In this document: piece after piece, positions 1 to 7,191 of the stretch | How the letters are laid out: each line of letters starts with the position of its first letter | Numbering within the stretch: the stretch's first letter is position 1 | Assembly: GCA_030038335.1 (NCBI GenBank) | Contig: JASHPC010000087.1 | Span: 1-7,191, forward strand | DNA: 7,191 nucleotides | Direction: 5' to 3' | Source of the DNA: Vulcanimicrobiota bacterium | GTDB lineage: Bacteria > Vulcanimicrobiota > Vulcanimicrobiia > Vulcanimicrobiales > Vulcanimicrobiaceae | Notes under the pieces: generated by a model | Databases searched by the model: none | Told to the model about the DNA's origin: nothing | What the model saw: the letters and a program-made list of their open reading frames with translations, nothing else | Translations under genes and position numbers: made by a program

Positions 1-510
1 GGGCGCGACTGCGTTGCCGCCGTGCAGGCACTCGAAGCGACCGGCGCCGTCGACGCCTCGCGCATCGGCGTCTCCGGTTGGTCCGCGGGCGGATGGACGA
101 CGTCGTGGCTCATCACGCACTACGATCTCTGGAAGGCTGCGGTAAGCGGTGCGGCCGTCGATGACGCCGTACTGCAATACAGCATCAGCCAAATCAACTT
201 GCTCATGCCGATGCTCTTCGGCGGCAAGACGCCTTGGGCCACGCCAGGCGGGCTCGAGCTCTATCGGAACGCATCGCCGATCTCGTATGTGCAGAACGCA
301 CGCGCGGCGACGCTCATCTTGAGCGACACGACCGATCCTCGCGTGCCGACGCCGGAAGCGTACGAGTTCTACACGGCACTTCGTGACCTCGGAAAGACCG
401 TGCAGTTCACCGCCATACCGGCCTACGGTCACCATCCTTCCGATCCTGTGCGCAATCGTGAGATCGATCGCGCGTGGGTCAACTGGATGGTGCAGTATCT
501 CGCGCCGTAG
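1..510 (+). CDS. S9-family (prolyl oligopeptidase/DPP-IV type) serine peptidase, C-terminal part
   Basis: This is the last 169 codons of a gene that begins before the window; the frame is open from base 1 and ends at TAG 508-510. The fragment is the catalytic alpha/beta-hydrolase half of an S9 peptidase, which cleaves peptides, often after proline or from the N-terminus. The full triad is visible (numbering from base 1): nucleophile Ser28 in GWSAGG (codon 82-84), acid Asp112 in TDPRVP (334-336), and His144 in YGHHPSDP (430-432). The acid and histidine contexts (DPRVP, then GHxPxDPV) match S9 enzymes well. The N-terminal beta-propeller usual in this family would lie upstream and cannot be seen, nor can a signal peptide. 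A GTG at 22-24 is in frame but would cut into the hydrolase fold, so it is not the start. The gene is followed 33 nt later by the next co-directional gene. An acylaminoacyl-peptidase or a general S9 hydrolase is equally possible. Confidence 0.88.
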   Translation, partial: GRDCVAAVQALEATGAVDASRIGVSGWSAGGWTTSWLITHYDLWKAAVSGAAVDDAVLQYSISQINLLMPMLFGGKTPWATPGGLELYRNASPISYVQNARAATLILSDTTDPRVPTPEAYEFYTALRDLGKTVQFTAIPAYGHHPSDPVRNREIDRAWVNWMVQYLAP

Positions 511-532
511 GCGACGCACCACCACCAACGAC

Positions 533-538
533 AAGGGG
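533..538 (+). promoter_or_regulatory. Shine-Dalgarno site for the 544 gene
   Basis: AAGGGG lies 5 nt ahead of ATG 544, inside the 33-nt gap after the peptidase stop. It supports 544 as the start. The gap holds no hairpin with a T-tract and no convincing promoter, which favours read-through from the peptidase gene. Confidence 0.6.
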
Positions 539-543
539 ACAAC

Positions 544-1272
544 ATGCAAACTCGCTCGATTCGCCGTGAAATCCGTCTTCTGCGTTACTATGCCGTCGGC
601 ATGACGCTCTTTGCCGGATTCGTTCTGCTCGGCGCCGTCCGTGAAGCGCGGAACGCGACGTTCGACACGATTACCGTTCATCGCATCAACGTCATCGACC
701 GCGAAGGGAAGATGGCGATGGTCATAACGGATCACGACGACTTTCCGCCGCCGATCATAAACGGAAAAGTCTTCAAGCGCAGCGGCGGCAACGACTCGAA
801 CGGGATTCTGTTCTACAATCAGCGCGGCGACGAGCAGGGTGGCCTCACGTGGGCTGGGCGGCGTTATCCCAACGGCACGTTCGAGTCTGCCAACGAGGTC
901 TCGTTCGATACCGTGAACACCGATCAGCTGCTCCATCTCCAGGACGGCAACGAGAACGGCAAGACCGAAGCCGAGCTCGTCGGATGGAACGAACCGGACT
1001 ACAACTCGCCCAACTTCACGCAGCTCATTAGCGAGATCGAAGCGCTCAAGACGCGCGCGCAGATTGCGGCGTTCGTGGCAGCGCATCCCAACATCGTTCC
1101 CAAGCCTCGGTTTCTCTTCGGATATGACATGACGAACACGTCGCAGGTAATGCTTGCCGACGGAAGCGGCCGGCCACGTATCAAGATGTTCGTCACCGCC
1201 GACGGAGAAGCGCAGCTCCAGTTCCTCGACGCGAAAGGAAACATCGTCGCGCAGTATCCGGAGGCGCATTGA
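544..1272 (+). CDS. Membrane-anchored hypothetical protein with two related beta-rich segments
   Basis: This 242-residue protein has no name I can assign. The N-terminus is strongly basic (Arg4, 7, 8, 11, 14), followed by one hydrophobic stretch at about residues 15-32. There is no lipobox and no cysteine anywhere, so it is most likely a single-pass anchor with the rest outside the cytoplasm (inference from the positive-inside rule). The exported part contains a segment at 48-103 (RINVIDREGKMAMVI, then GILFYNQRGDEQGGLTW) and a C-terminal segment at 202-235 (VMLADGSGRPRIKMFV, then AQLQFLDAKGNIV) that share a pattern: Asp-x-x-Gly, a basic/hydrophobic strand, then a second D/N-x-x-Gly turn. I recall similar anchored hypotheticals in other soil bacteria, but no function for them. 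The start is supported by AAGGGG 5 nt upstream. Its TGA overlaps the ATG of the esterase gene by one base, so the two are probably translationally coupled. Confidence 0.8.
   Translation: MQTRSIRREIRLLRYYAVGMTLFAGFVLLGAVREARNATFDTITVHRINVIDREGKMAMVITDHDDFPPPIINGKVFKRSGGNDSNGILFYNQRGDEQGGLTWAGRRYPNGTFESANEVSFDTVNTDQLLHLQDGNENGKTEAELVGWNEPDYNSPNFTQLISEIEALKTRAQIAAFVAAHPNIVPKPRFLFGYDMTNTSQVMLADGSGRPRIKMFVTADGEAQLQFLDAKGNIVAQYPEAH
1260..1264 (+). promoter_or_regulatory. Shine-Dalgarno site for the esterase gene
   Basis: GGAGG lies 7 nt ahead of ATG 1272 and only 4 nt ahead of an in-frame TTG at 1269. The spacing decides for ATG 1272. The site sits inside the last codons of the preceding gene, as expected for coupled translation. 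Confidence 0.65.
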
Positions 1273-2933
1273 TGCTCGGACAGGCGCCTCCACCGATCGC
1301 CGTACGCATCTCCTTTCCCGCATCCGTGCATCGAGCACCGATTACGGGGCGCGTCTTTCTCGTCGTCACGAAGACCAACTCGCCCGATCCGCGCATTCAG
1401 GTGCTCGCGCCCGAGACCGCTCCGCCATATTTCGGAAAAGACGTCTATGCGCTTCGCCCTGGCGAAGTCGCCGTCATCGGAGCTCGCGTCGACGGTTATG
1501 CCGTTGCAAACCTCGCGAGCTTGCCGGCTGGTGATTATTATGTCGAGGGCTTCGTCAGCGTCTACGTGCGTTATCATCGAGCCGACGGCCACACGATCTG
1601 GGCGCCTCCGCAGTGGGGACCGCAAGTCTTTTCCGTCGAGCCCGGCAACCTCTATAGTGCGGTCCGGCGCGTGCATCTCGATCCGAAGCGCGGCATCTCG
1701 CTCGATCTCTCGATGGACCACGTCGTCACGAACGTAGACTTGATTTCGCTCTTGGGCGGACAAGGATACGCAAGCGACACGCCGTGGATCAAGCACATCC
1801 GAATTCTCAGCCCGACGCTCACGCGGTGGTGGGGACGGCCGATCTATCTTGGTGCGACGATTCTGTTGCCGAAGGGATACGCAACGCATCCAAACTCGCA
1901 CTATCCGGTCGTCTACAACCAAGGACACTACTACCAGCCGGTGCCGTGGGAGTTCACGACCGACAAGAGTACGGAGACGCCCGCAGCGGTCGCCGAAGGA
2001 AAGCGTAGCGGACTCGGAACCGGTTACGAGTTCTACGAAGCCTGGAACTCAGCGCACTTTCCGCGCTTTCTCATGGTGACGTGGCAGCATCCATGTCCGT
2101 TCTTCGACGACTCGTACGCCGTAAACTCGGCAAACTGCGGACCGTTCGGCGACGCGATCATGAACGAGCTGGTTCCATATATCGAAACGCATTATCGCGT
2201 CCTGCGCGAGCCATACGCGCGCTTCACCGAAGGCGGCTCGACCGGCGGCTGGGAGTCGCTCGCGCTCCTACTGCAGCATCCGACGTTCTTCGGCAATGCA
2301 TGGGTCTTCGATCCCGACCCAATCGACTTCCATACGTTTCAGCAGATCGATCTCTACCACGACCCGAACGCGTTTGCGCTCGCCTCGCCCGGCGGATGGC
2401 ACTCCTTCGTACGTCCGTTCAGCCGAACGCCCGCGGGCCAAGTGCTAGGAACGGAACAGGAAGTGAGTCGCTACGAGCTCGTGATGGGCTCACACGGCCG
2501 TTCCGAGTATCAACTCGACGGCTGGTGGGCGATCTTCGATCCCGCCGGGCCCGACGGCTACCCGCTTCCGATGTGGAACATGCGCACGGGAACGATCGAC
2601 CGCAGCGTCGTGAACTACGCCGTCGCGCACGGCTACGATCTCGCGGCGTACGCGCGAGAGCACTGGTCCACGATCGGACCCGATCTCGTCGGGAAGCTGC
2701 ACTTTGTCGTCGGCGACATGGATAGTTACTACCTCAATCTCGCCGTCTACAAGATGCAAGGTTTTCTCGAGAGTGCCACCGACCCGGCTCCGCACGCGAC
2801 GTTCACGTTCGGAAGGCCTATGAAGGGGCACGGATGGCATCCTATGACGTGGGCGCAGCTTTTGGAGCAGATGGCACAGGAAGCACGGAGGGAAGCGCCC
2901 GCGGGACAGAATATCGCACAGTGGAACTATTAG
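1272..2933 (+). CDS. Alpha/beta-hydrolase-fold putative esterase
   Basis: This 553-residue protein belongs to the putative-esterase (esterase D-like) branch of the alpha/beta hydrolases. Residues 1 to about 180 form a beta-rich N-terminal domain (GRVFLVV, YFGKDV, PAGDYYVEGFV). The hydrolase fold starts near 188 (RPIYLGATILLPKGY). The likely nucleophile is Ser323 in EGGSTGGW (codon 2238-2240), the acid Asp482 or Asp484 in VGDMDSYYLN, and the histidine His520 in MKGHGWHP (2829-2831). Together these predict ester hydrolysis; the substrate is unknown. ATG 1272 was chosen for its GGAGG at 7 nt, and no ATG, GTG or TTG lies in frame between 1203 and 1269. The N-terminus (MLGQAPPPIAVRISFP) is not a signal peptide, although from memory relatives are usually exported and resemble this protein from about residue 8 on. 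Exactly two cysteines, Cys275 and Cys289, lie close together before the nucleophile. TAG 2931-2933 is followed 2 nt later by the next gene. Confidence 0.85.
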   Translation: MLGQAPPPIAVRISFPASVHRAPITGRVFLVVTKTNSPDPRIQVLAPETAPPYFGKDVYALRPGEVAVIGARVDGYAVANLASLPAGDYYVEGFVSVYVRYHRADGHTIWAPPQWGPQVFSVEPGNLYSAVRRVHLDPKRGISLDLSMDHVVTNVDLISLLGGQGYASDTPWIKHIRILSPTLTRWWGRPIYLGATILLPKGYATHPNSHYPVVYNQGHYYQPVPWEFTTDKSTETPAAVAEGKRSGLGTGYEFYEAWNSAHFPRFLMVTWQHPCPFFDDSYAVNSANCGPFGDAIMNELVPYIETHYRVLREPYARFTEGGSTGGWESLALLLQHPTFFGNAWVFDPDPIDFHTFQQIDLYHDPNAFALASPGGWHSFVRPFSRTPAGQVLGTEQEVSRYELVMGSHGRSEYQLDGWWAIFDPAGPDGYPLPMWNMRTGTIDRSVVNYAVAHGYDLAAYAREHWSTIGPDLVGKLHFVVGDMDSYYLNLAVYKMQGFLESATDPAPHATFTFGRPMKGHGWHPMTWAQLLEQMAQEARREAPAGQNIAQWNY

Positions 2934-2935
2934 CG

Positions 2936-5878
2936 ATGCTGCTCGCGCTCTGCGCTGCACTCGCCGCCTTCGCACTGCCGGCCGCCGCGGCACAATCCGC
3001 GCAAAGCTCATTTGCCAGCTTGCACTTCCGGAGCATCGGTCCTAACTCGGGTAGGCTCGACGCCGCCGCCGGCGTCCCCGGCAATCCGAGTGTTTACTAC
3101 GTAGGCGGTCTGGGCGGACTCTTCAAGTCGACGGACGGCGGCGCAAGCTTCGTTTCCGTTTTCAACGAACCCCGCGTAAGCTCGATCGGCGCTATCGCAG
3201 TTGCGCCGTCGAACCCGAGCGTCGTATACGCTGGAACGGGCGAGCCGAACCTTCGCAACGACATCGAGACGGGCAACGGCATCTGGCGCTCCGACGACGC
3301 AGGGGCGACGTGGAGCCACGTCGGCCTCGTCGGAAGCGCGCATATCGCGCAGATCGCTATCGACCCGCACGACGCGAACGTCGTGTACGTCGCTGCAATA
3401 GGCCCAGTCTACGGCAGCGGCTCCGTGCGTGGAATCTATAAAACGACCGACGGCGGAGCAACGTGGCAGCACGTGCTCGCGCTCGACGATCGCACGGGAG
3501 CGTCGAGCGTCGTCATCGACCCAACGGACCCTTCGACGATCTTTGCCGGCATGTGGACCGTGTGGCGAAAGCCGTGGATTCTCAATAGCGGTGGTCCGAA
3601 CGACGGACTCTACGTCTCGCACGACGCGGGCGCGCATTGGACGCGCGTCAGCGGTCACGGATTCCCGAGCGGTCTCACCGGTAGAATCGGCCTCGCGTAC
3701 GCGCCGTCGAATCCGTCGCGCATCTACGCGCTCGTGGAGTCAAGGCAAGGCGTGCTCTGGCGCAGCGACGACAGTGGCGCAACGTGGCGGCTCATCAATG
3801 GAAACCATGCGCTGCAGCAGCGTCCGTACTACTTCTCGGAGTTGAGCGTCGACCCGAGCAACGAAAATCGAGTCTACTTCATGTCCGTGAACCTTCTCGT
3901 TTCGAACGACGGCGGGAAGACGACGCACTCGGTCACGGCCGGTTCTGAAAGCGATGACTGGCTCGGCGACAATCACCAAATGTGGATCGACCCGCAGAAC
4001 GCGCAGCGCATGCTCGAAGTGAACGACGACGGCACTGCCATCTCGCTCGATGGCGGCAGTCATTGGACGTACCCGCAGATACCGGTCGCGCAGCTCTATC
4101 ACGTCGATGCGGACGACCGCGTACCGTACACCGTGTGCTTCGAGGCGCAGGACGCGGGCAGCATGTGCGGTCCGAGCAACTCGAAAGACGACGGCATCAC
4201 GAACGGCGACTGGTTCAGCGCGGCGGGAGGCGAGAGCGGCTGGATCGTCTTCGATCCGGCAAATCAGAATCTCATCTACGGAAGTGGATACACGGGCGCG
4301 CTCTCACGGTACGACCGCAGCACGCATCAAGCGCTCGACATCTCGCCATGGCCGATCGATACCATCGGCTGGGCCGCCCGCAATCTTCGCTATCGCTTTC
4401 AATGGACCGCGCCCGTTGCGGTAAGCGACCTCGAGCCGAAAGCGGTGTACTTCGGCGGAAACGTTCTCTTCAAATCGGACGACGAAGGGTTGCACTGGCA
4501 TATCATCAGTCCGGATCTCACTCGTAACGATAAGAGCAAGCAGCTGCCGACGGGTGGACCGATTACGCATGACTCGACGAGCGTCGAGACGTACGACACG
4601 ATCTTCACGGTCGCAGAGTCACCGCTGAGGCTCGGTGAGCTGTGGGTCGGAACCGACGACGGCCTCGTTTGGCTGACCCGCGACGGCGGCCGGCACTGGA
4701 TGAATCTCACGTCGCACGTGCCCGGCATGCCCGCATGGGCGCGCGTCGCGAGCCTCTATCCGTCGCGCCACGATCCGGCAACTGCGTACCTTGCCGTCGA
4801 CACGCATCTGCTCGGCGATCGCACGCCGCATCTCTACGTTACCCACGATTACGGAGCGCACTGGCAGAACATCAACGGCGACCTCTCGGGCGCGTCGTAC
4901 TCGGACGTTCTCCAAGAGGATCCGTTCCATCCCGGTCTTCTCTATCTCGGAACGGGCAACGGGCTTTACGTCAGCTTCAACGGCGGAGCGCACTGGCAGC
5001 GTTTCGGCGTGAATGTGCCGACCGCGCCGGTCTACGATCTCATGGTGCAACGGCAGTCCGACGATCTCATCGTTGCGACGCACGGCCGCGGTGCGTACAT
5101 CCTCGACGATCTCCATCCGCTACAACAGTATGCGAACGAGAACGCACGCAAGCTCGCACTCTTCACGACGCGCACGGCATATCGATGGAGCACGGGACGC
5201 GAGACGTACTCGATGGAGACGCAACGCGGGGCCGATCCGGAGTACGGCGCACTCGTCGACTTCTGGCTCCGCAGCGCACCGGCAAAAGGTCAACGCGCGA
5301 GCGTCACGATCTACGACGGATCGCAGCGCGTGCGCACGCTCGACGTGACGCCGCACGCCGGCGTCAATCGCGTCGTGTGGAACCTCCGTTACGACGGATT
5401 CAAGCCCGTGAAGAACTCCGATCCGTGGCGGCGTGGCGGCTTTGCAGGGCCTCGCGTCGTGCCTGGAGTCTATCGCATCGTCGTGAGCGCCGAAGGAACG
5501 ACGGCGACGGGAAGCGTGCGGGTGGCGGCGGATCCGATGGCGCACGCCTCAGCGGCAGCGATGCGCGGACAGCTCGCGTTCCTCTTACGCATTCACGGCG
5601 ACCTCGCGCGCATGAACGTGACGATCGATGCGTTGCGCAAGCTCCATGCGCCGGCTGCGAACGCAGTGCTCGCGCAGCTCTATCAACCGCAAGCCACGGA
5701 GGGTGAAGACGTTCTGCGCTATCCGATTCACGTCTACGAGCAGCTAAGCAGCCTCGCGAGTTCCGCAGGCTTCGGCGACGCCGCACCAACCGCTGCGCAA
5801 CGAGAAGCGCTGCGCTATTTGGAAGCAGAGCTGAAGGCGGAGATGTCCCGCGCCAACGCAGTTCTACGCCGCGGGTGA
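2936..5878 (+). CDS. Secreted Asp-box (BNR/VPS10-like) beta-propeller protein
   Basis: This 980-residue protein belongs to the sortilin/VPS10-like, WD40/YVTN/BNR-repeat group often labelled glycosyl hydrolase. It begins with a hydrophobic export signal ending in LPAAAA, probably cleaved after Ala19. Eleven Asp-boxes (S/T-x-D-x-G-x-x-W type) start at residues 65, 119, 170, 228, 277, 323, 370, 514, 581, 636 and 680. A C-terminal beta-sandwich, FlgD-like (about 771-868, including GVYRIVV at 844-850), and a helical tail (about 872-980) follow. Apart from Cys6 in the signal, the only cysteines are Cys401 and Cys411, a possible disulfide. Such propellers bind proteins or glycans; some (GH74, sialidases) are hydrolases, but I cannot identify catalytic residues, so a binding role is equally likely. 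The start is uncertain: ATG 2936 lies 2 nt after the esterase stop with a weak site; GTG 2921 adds five residues; ATG 2834 has a better Shine-Dalgarno but overlaps the esterase by 100 nt. The stop overlaps the convergent transporter gene by 15 nt. Confidence 0.85.
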   Translation: MLLALCAALAAFALPAAAAQSAQSSFASLHFRSIGPNSGRLDAAAGVPGNPSVYYVGGLGGLFKSTDGGASFVSVFNEPRVSSIGAIAVAPSNPSVVYAGTGEPNLRNDIETGNGIWRSDDAGATWSHVGLVGSAHIAQIAIDPHDANVVYVAAIGPVYGSGSVRGIYKTTDGGATWQHVLALDDRTGASSVVIDPTDPSTIFAGMWTVWRKPWILNSGGPNDGLYVSHDAGAHWTRVSGHGFPSGLTGRIGLAYAPSNPSRIYALVESRQGVLWRSDDSGATWRLINGNHALQQRPYYFSELSVDPSNENRVYFMSVNLLVSNDGGKTTHSVTAGSESDDWLGDNHQMWIDPQNAQRMLEVNDDGTAISLDGGSHWTYPQIPVAQLYHVDADDRVPYTVCFEAQDAGSMCGPSNSKDDGITNGDWFSAAGGESGWIVFDPANQNLIYGSGYTGALSRYDRSTHQALDISPWPIDTIGWAARNLRYRFQWTAPVAVSDLEPKAVYFGGNVLFKSDDEGLHWHIISPDLTRNDKSKQLPTGGPITHDSTSVETYDTIFTVAESPLRLGELWVGTDDGLVWLTRDGGRHWMNLTSHVPGMPAWARVASLYPSRHDPATAYLAVDTHLLGDRTPHLYVTHDYGAHWQNINGDLSGASYSDVLQEDPFHPGLLYLGTGNGLYVSFNGGAHWQRFGVNVPTAPVYDLMVQRQSDDLIVATHGRGAYILDDLHPLQQYANENARKLALFTTRTAYRWSTGRETYSMETQRGADPEYGALVDFWLRSAPAKGQRASVTIYDGSQRVRTLDVTPHAGVNRVVWNLRYDGFKPVKNSDPWRRGGFAGPRVVPGVYRIVVSAEGTTATGSVRVAADPMAHASAAAMRGQLAFLLRIHGDLARMNVTIDALRKLHAPAANAVLAQLYQPQATEGEDVLRYPIHVYEQLSSLASSAGFGDAAPTAAQREALRYLEAELKAEMSRANAVLRRG
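3128..4999 (+). repeat. Asp-box repeat region inside the propeller gene
   Basis: Eleven copies of the Asp-box code for turns such as KSTDGGASF, RSDDAGATW, KTTDGGATW and VSHDAGAHW. Spacing is 44-67 residues except for one gap of 144 between boxes 7 and 8. The last two boxes still share a 16-base exact direct repeat (4852-4867 and 4984-4999, coding for GAHWQ), 132 nt apart. The other copies have diverged at DNA level, so the array is old as a whole. Confidence 0.8.
5864..5878. other. Tail-to-tail overlap of two convergent genes
   Basis: The last 15 bases of the propeller gene (TGA 5876-5878) are also the last 15 of the transporter gene (TAG 5866-5864 on the minus strand). There is no intergenic space for separate terminators. 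A 5-bp inverted repeat, CCGCG 5869-5873 and CGCGG 5881-5885 with a 7-nt loop, sits here but has no T-tract on either side, so I do not call it a terminator. Confidence 0.75.
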
Positions 5879-7191
5879 CACGCGGATGCGTTCGAGCAGC
5901 TCGCGTTTCGTCTCGGGAACGAAGAAGCGGACGAACGCAATCGTGACGATACAGAGCACGGCGTAGACCGCAAAAGTTTGCGAACGGCCGAGATCCTGGA
6001 TCATCGTCAGGAAGAACTGTGAGACGAGAAAGTTTCCAACCCAATTCGCAAGCGTCGAAATCGACATACCGACGCCGCGCACGGGAAGCGGGAAGAACTC
6101 CGAGATCAAGAGCCAGACGATCGGCCCCAGGCTGAATGCAAAGCAGCCGACGTAGAGCATCATGCTCGCGAGCGCGATCGTGCCAAGAGAAGCCGGAAGG
6201 TGCGGCTGGCGAAACGCAAACGCGAGAACGGCAAGTGCCACGAACATTCCCACGAGGCCAATATAGAGCAACGGCTTGCGGCCGATGCGGTCCACCCAGA
6301 AGATTGCGACGAGCGTAAGCACGCAGTTGACGGCTCCTACCAACGATTCGGCGAGGATCGAGTGCGTTGCAGAGCCGAAGCCGGCCATTTGAAAGATCTG
6401 TGGTCCGTAATAGATGATGGTGTTGATGCCGGTCACTTGCTGCAGCACCGCGAGCACGATGCCGACGAAGAGCGCAAAACGTAGCGAGGGCGCGCGAAAG
6501 GCGCCGATGCCCGCATCCTTGACCGCAAGCGAGGCGTGGATCGAGCGTTCTTCCTCCTGTTCTTCTGAAGCATTCGCGTAGATACGGCGCAGCTCGTCGC
6601 GCGCGCGAGCCTCGCGACCGAGTTTGAAGAGAAAACGCGGGCTCTCAGGCATGAAGAGCATTCCCGAGACGAGCACGATCGCGGGAACGACGCCGTAGCC
6701 GAGCATCCAACGCCACGCAGCGCCGGCCGCGAGCGCGTAGTCGACGACGTAGGCCAAGAGTATTCCGATGGTAATCGCAAATTGATAGATGGAGACGAGC
6801 GCACCGCGCACGGTCGCCGGAGCAACCTCCGAGATATAGAGCGGTGCAACGACGGAGCTGAACCCGATCCCGACGCCGACGATGAACCGGCCTGCAAGCA
6901 GCATCCCTTCGCCGAGTGTAAACGCCGAAATAAGAGCGCCGACAAAGAAGAGCCCGCCCGCAGTAAGGAGCGTTGGGCGTCTTCCGTAGCGATCGGCAGT
7001 CGCTCCCGAGAGCACGGCGCCGACCATGCAGCCCACGAGCACGACGCTGATCGTGAACTCCTTCGCCTGCGTCGTCAGCGCGAAGTCTTTGCCGATAAAG
7101 AGGATCGCACCGGAAATCACGCCGGTGTCGTAGCCGAAGAGTAACCCGCCGAGCGCAGCGACGCAGGCGACGAGCAGAACGTAAAAGCGCA
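5864..7191 (-). CDS. Sugar-porter family MFS transporter (5' end beyond the window)
   Basis: The frame is open from the right edge (first full codon at 7189) to TAG 5866-5864, giving 442 codons. A GTG at 7120 would remove the first membrane helix, so the true start lies past the edge; family lengths of about 450-480 mean only a few residues are missing. The protein imports a sugar or polyol across the inner membrane through 12 predicted helices. Sugar-porter signatures appear in order: GGLLFGYDTGVISG in helix 1, DRYGRRP (6974-6994), PESPRFL (6629-6649), QQVTGIN (6422-6442), DRIGRK (6275-6292), GPIVWLLISEFFPLPVRG, and PETKR (5903-5917), where PETKG is more usual. The helix-1 Asp (7127-7129) aligns with the proton-coupling Asp27 of E. 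coli XylE, and the QQ and Asn of QQVTGIN align with XylE sugar-binding residues, so proton-coupled import is likely. The substrate cannot be read from the sequence. It converges on the propeller gene with a 15-nt overlap. Confidence 0.93.
   Translation of the reverse strand, partial: RFYVLLVACVAALGGLLFGYDTGVISGAILFIGKDFALTTQAKEFTISVVLVGCMVGAVLSGATADRYGRRPTLLTAGGLFFVGALISAFTLGEGMLLAGRFIVGVGIGFSSVVAPLYISEVAPATVRGALVSIYQFAITIGILLAYVVDYALAAGAAWRWMLGYGVVPAIVLVSGMLFMPESPRFLFKLGREARARDELRRIYANASEEQEEERSIHASLAVKDAGIGAFRAPSLRFALFVGIVLAVLQQVTGINTIIYYGPQIFQMAGFGSATHSILAESLVGAVNCVLTLVAIFWVDRIGRKPLLYIGLVGMFVALAVLAFAFRQPHLPASLGTIALASMMLYVGCFAFSLGPIVWLLISEFFPLPVRGVGMSISTLANWVGNFLVSQFFLTMIQDLGRSQTFAVYAVLCIVTIAFVRFFVPETKRELLERIRVSPAA

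Noticed and set aside
22..510. Complete small hydrolase starting at GTG 22
   Set aside because: The frame is open to base 1 and the sequence before GTG 22 continues the helix leading to the nucleophile; a complete enzyme would need the core strands upstream.
1231..1274. Possible programmed frameshift fusing the anchored protein to the esterase, which would supply a membrane anchor
   Set aside because: No X-XXY-YYZ slippery heptamer is seen near the stop, and a good Shine-Dalgarno at 1260-1264 explains ordinary reinitiation at ATG 1272.
999..1928. A 309-codon open frame on the minus strand
   Set aside because: It lies antisense to the anchored protein and the esterase, both of which have clear coding features. 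Its product is rich in Arg and Asp with no recognisable motif, as expected for a shadow frame in GC-rich DNA.
4642..5706. A 354-codon plus-strand frame inside the propeller gene
   Set aside because: The product is extremely Arg/Ala-rich, and the other frame encodes regular Asp-boxes throughout. It is a frame shadow.
5869..5885. Stem-loop CCGCG/CGCGG as a bidirectional terminator
   Set aside because: The stem is only 5 bp and no T-tract follows on either strand; such short repeats are common at this base composition.

Overview
The window is almost fully coding and comes from a moderately GC-rich bacterium. No rRNA, tRNA, phage, transposon, CRISPR or toxin-antitoxin signal is visible. The gene types (S9 peptidase, esterase of the GDMD/GHGWHP type, Asp-box propeller protein with a long C-terminal extension, and the accompanying anchored hypothetical) are ones I associate with soil Acidobacteriota, Eremiobacterota-like lineages and similar groups. 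That placement is a weak impression, not a call.

Layout. On the plus strand four genes run head to tail: the 3' end of a prolyl-oligopeptidase-type serine peptidase (1-510); a small membrane-anchored protein of unknown function (544-1272); an alpha/beta-hydrolase esterase (1272-2933); and a large secreted Asp-box (BNR/VPS10-like) beta-propeller protein (2936-5878). The gaps are 33 nt, a 1-nt overlap (TGATG) and 2 nt, so these look like one transcript with translational coupling. On the minus strand a sugar-porter MFS transporter (5864 to beyond 7191) converges on the cluster and overlaps its last gene by 15 nt. It lacks only its first few codons.

How the genes may work together. At least two of the plus-strand products carry an N-terminal export or anchor segment (the first gene's N-terminus is outside the window), and two are serine hydrolases. 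A set of envelope or extracellular enzymes handling peptides, esters or glycans, next to a sugar importer, is a reasonable inference, but nothing in the sequence fixes a substrate. I found no clearly novel system. The points most worth checking are the esterase that lacks a signal peptide yet contains exactly two cysteines, the ambiguous start of the propeller protein (including a 100-nt overlap with a good Shine-Dalgarno), the Asp-box spacing that suggests two propellers, and the terminal overlap of the convergent genes.
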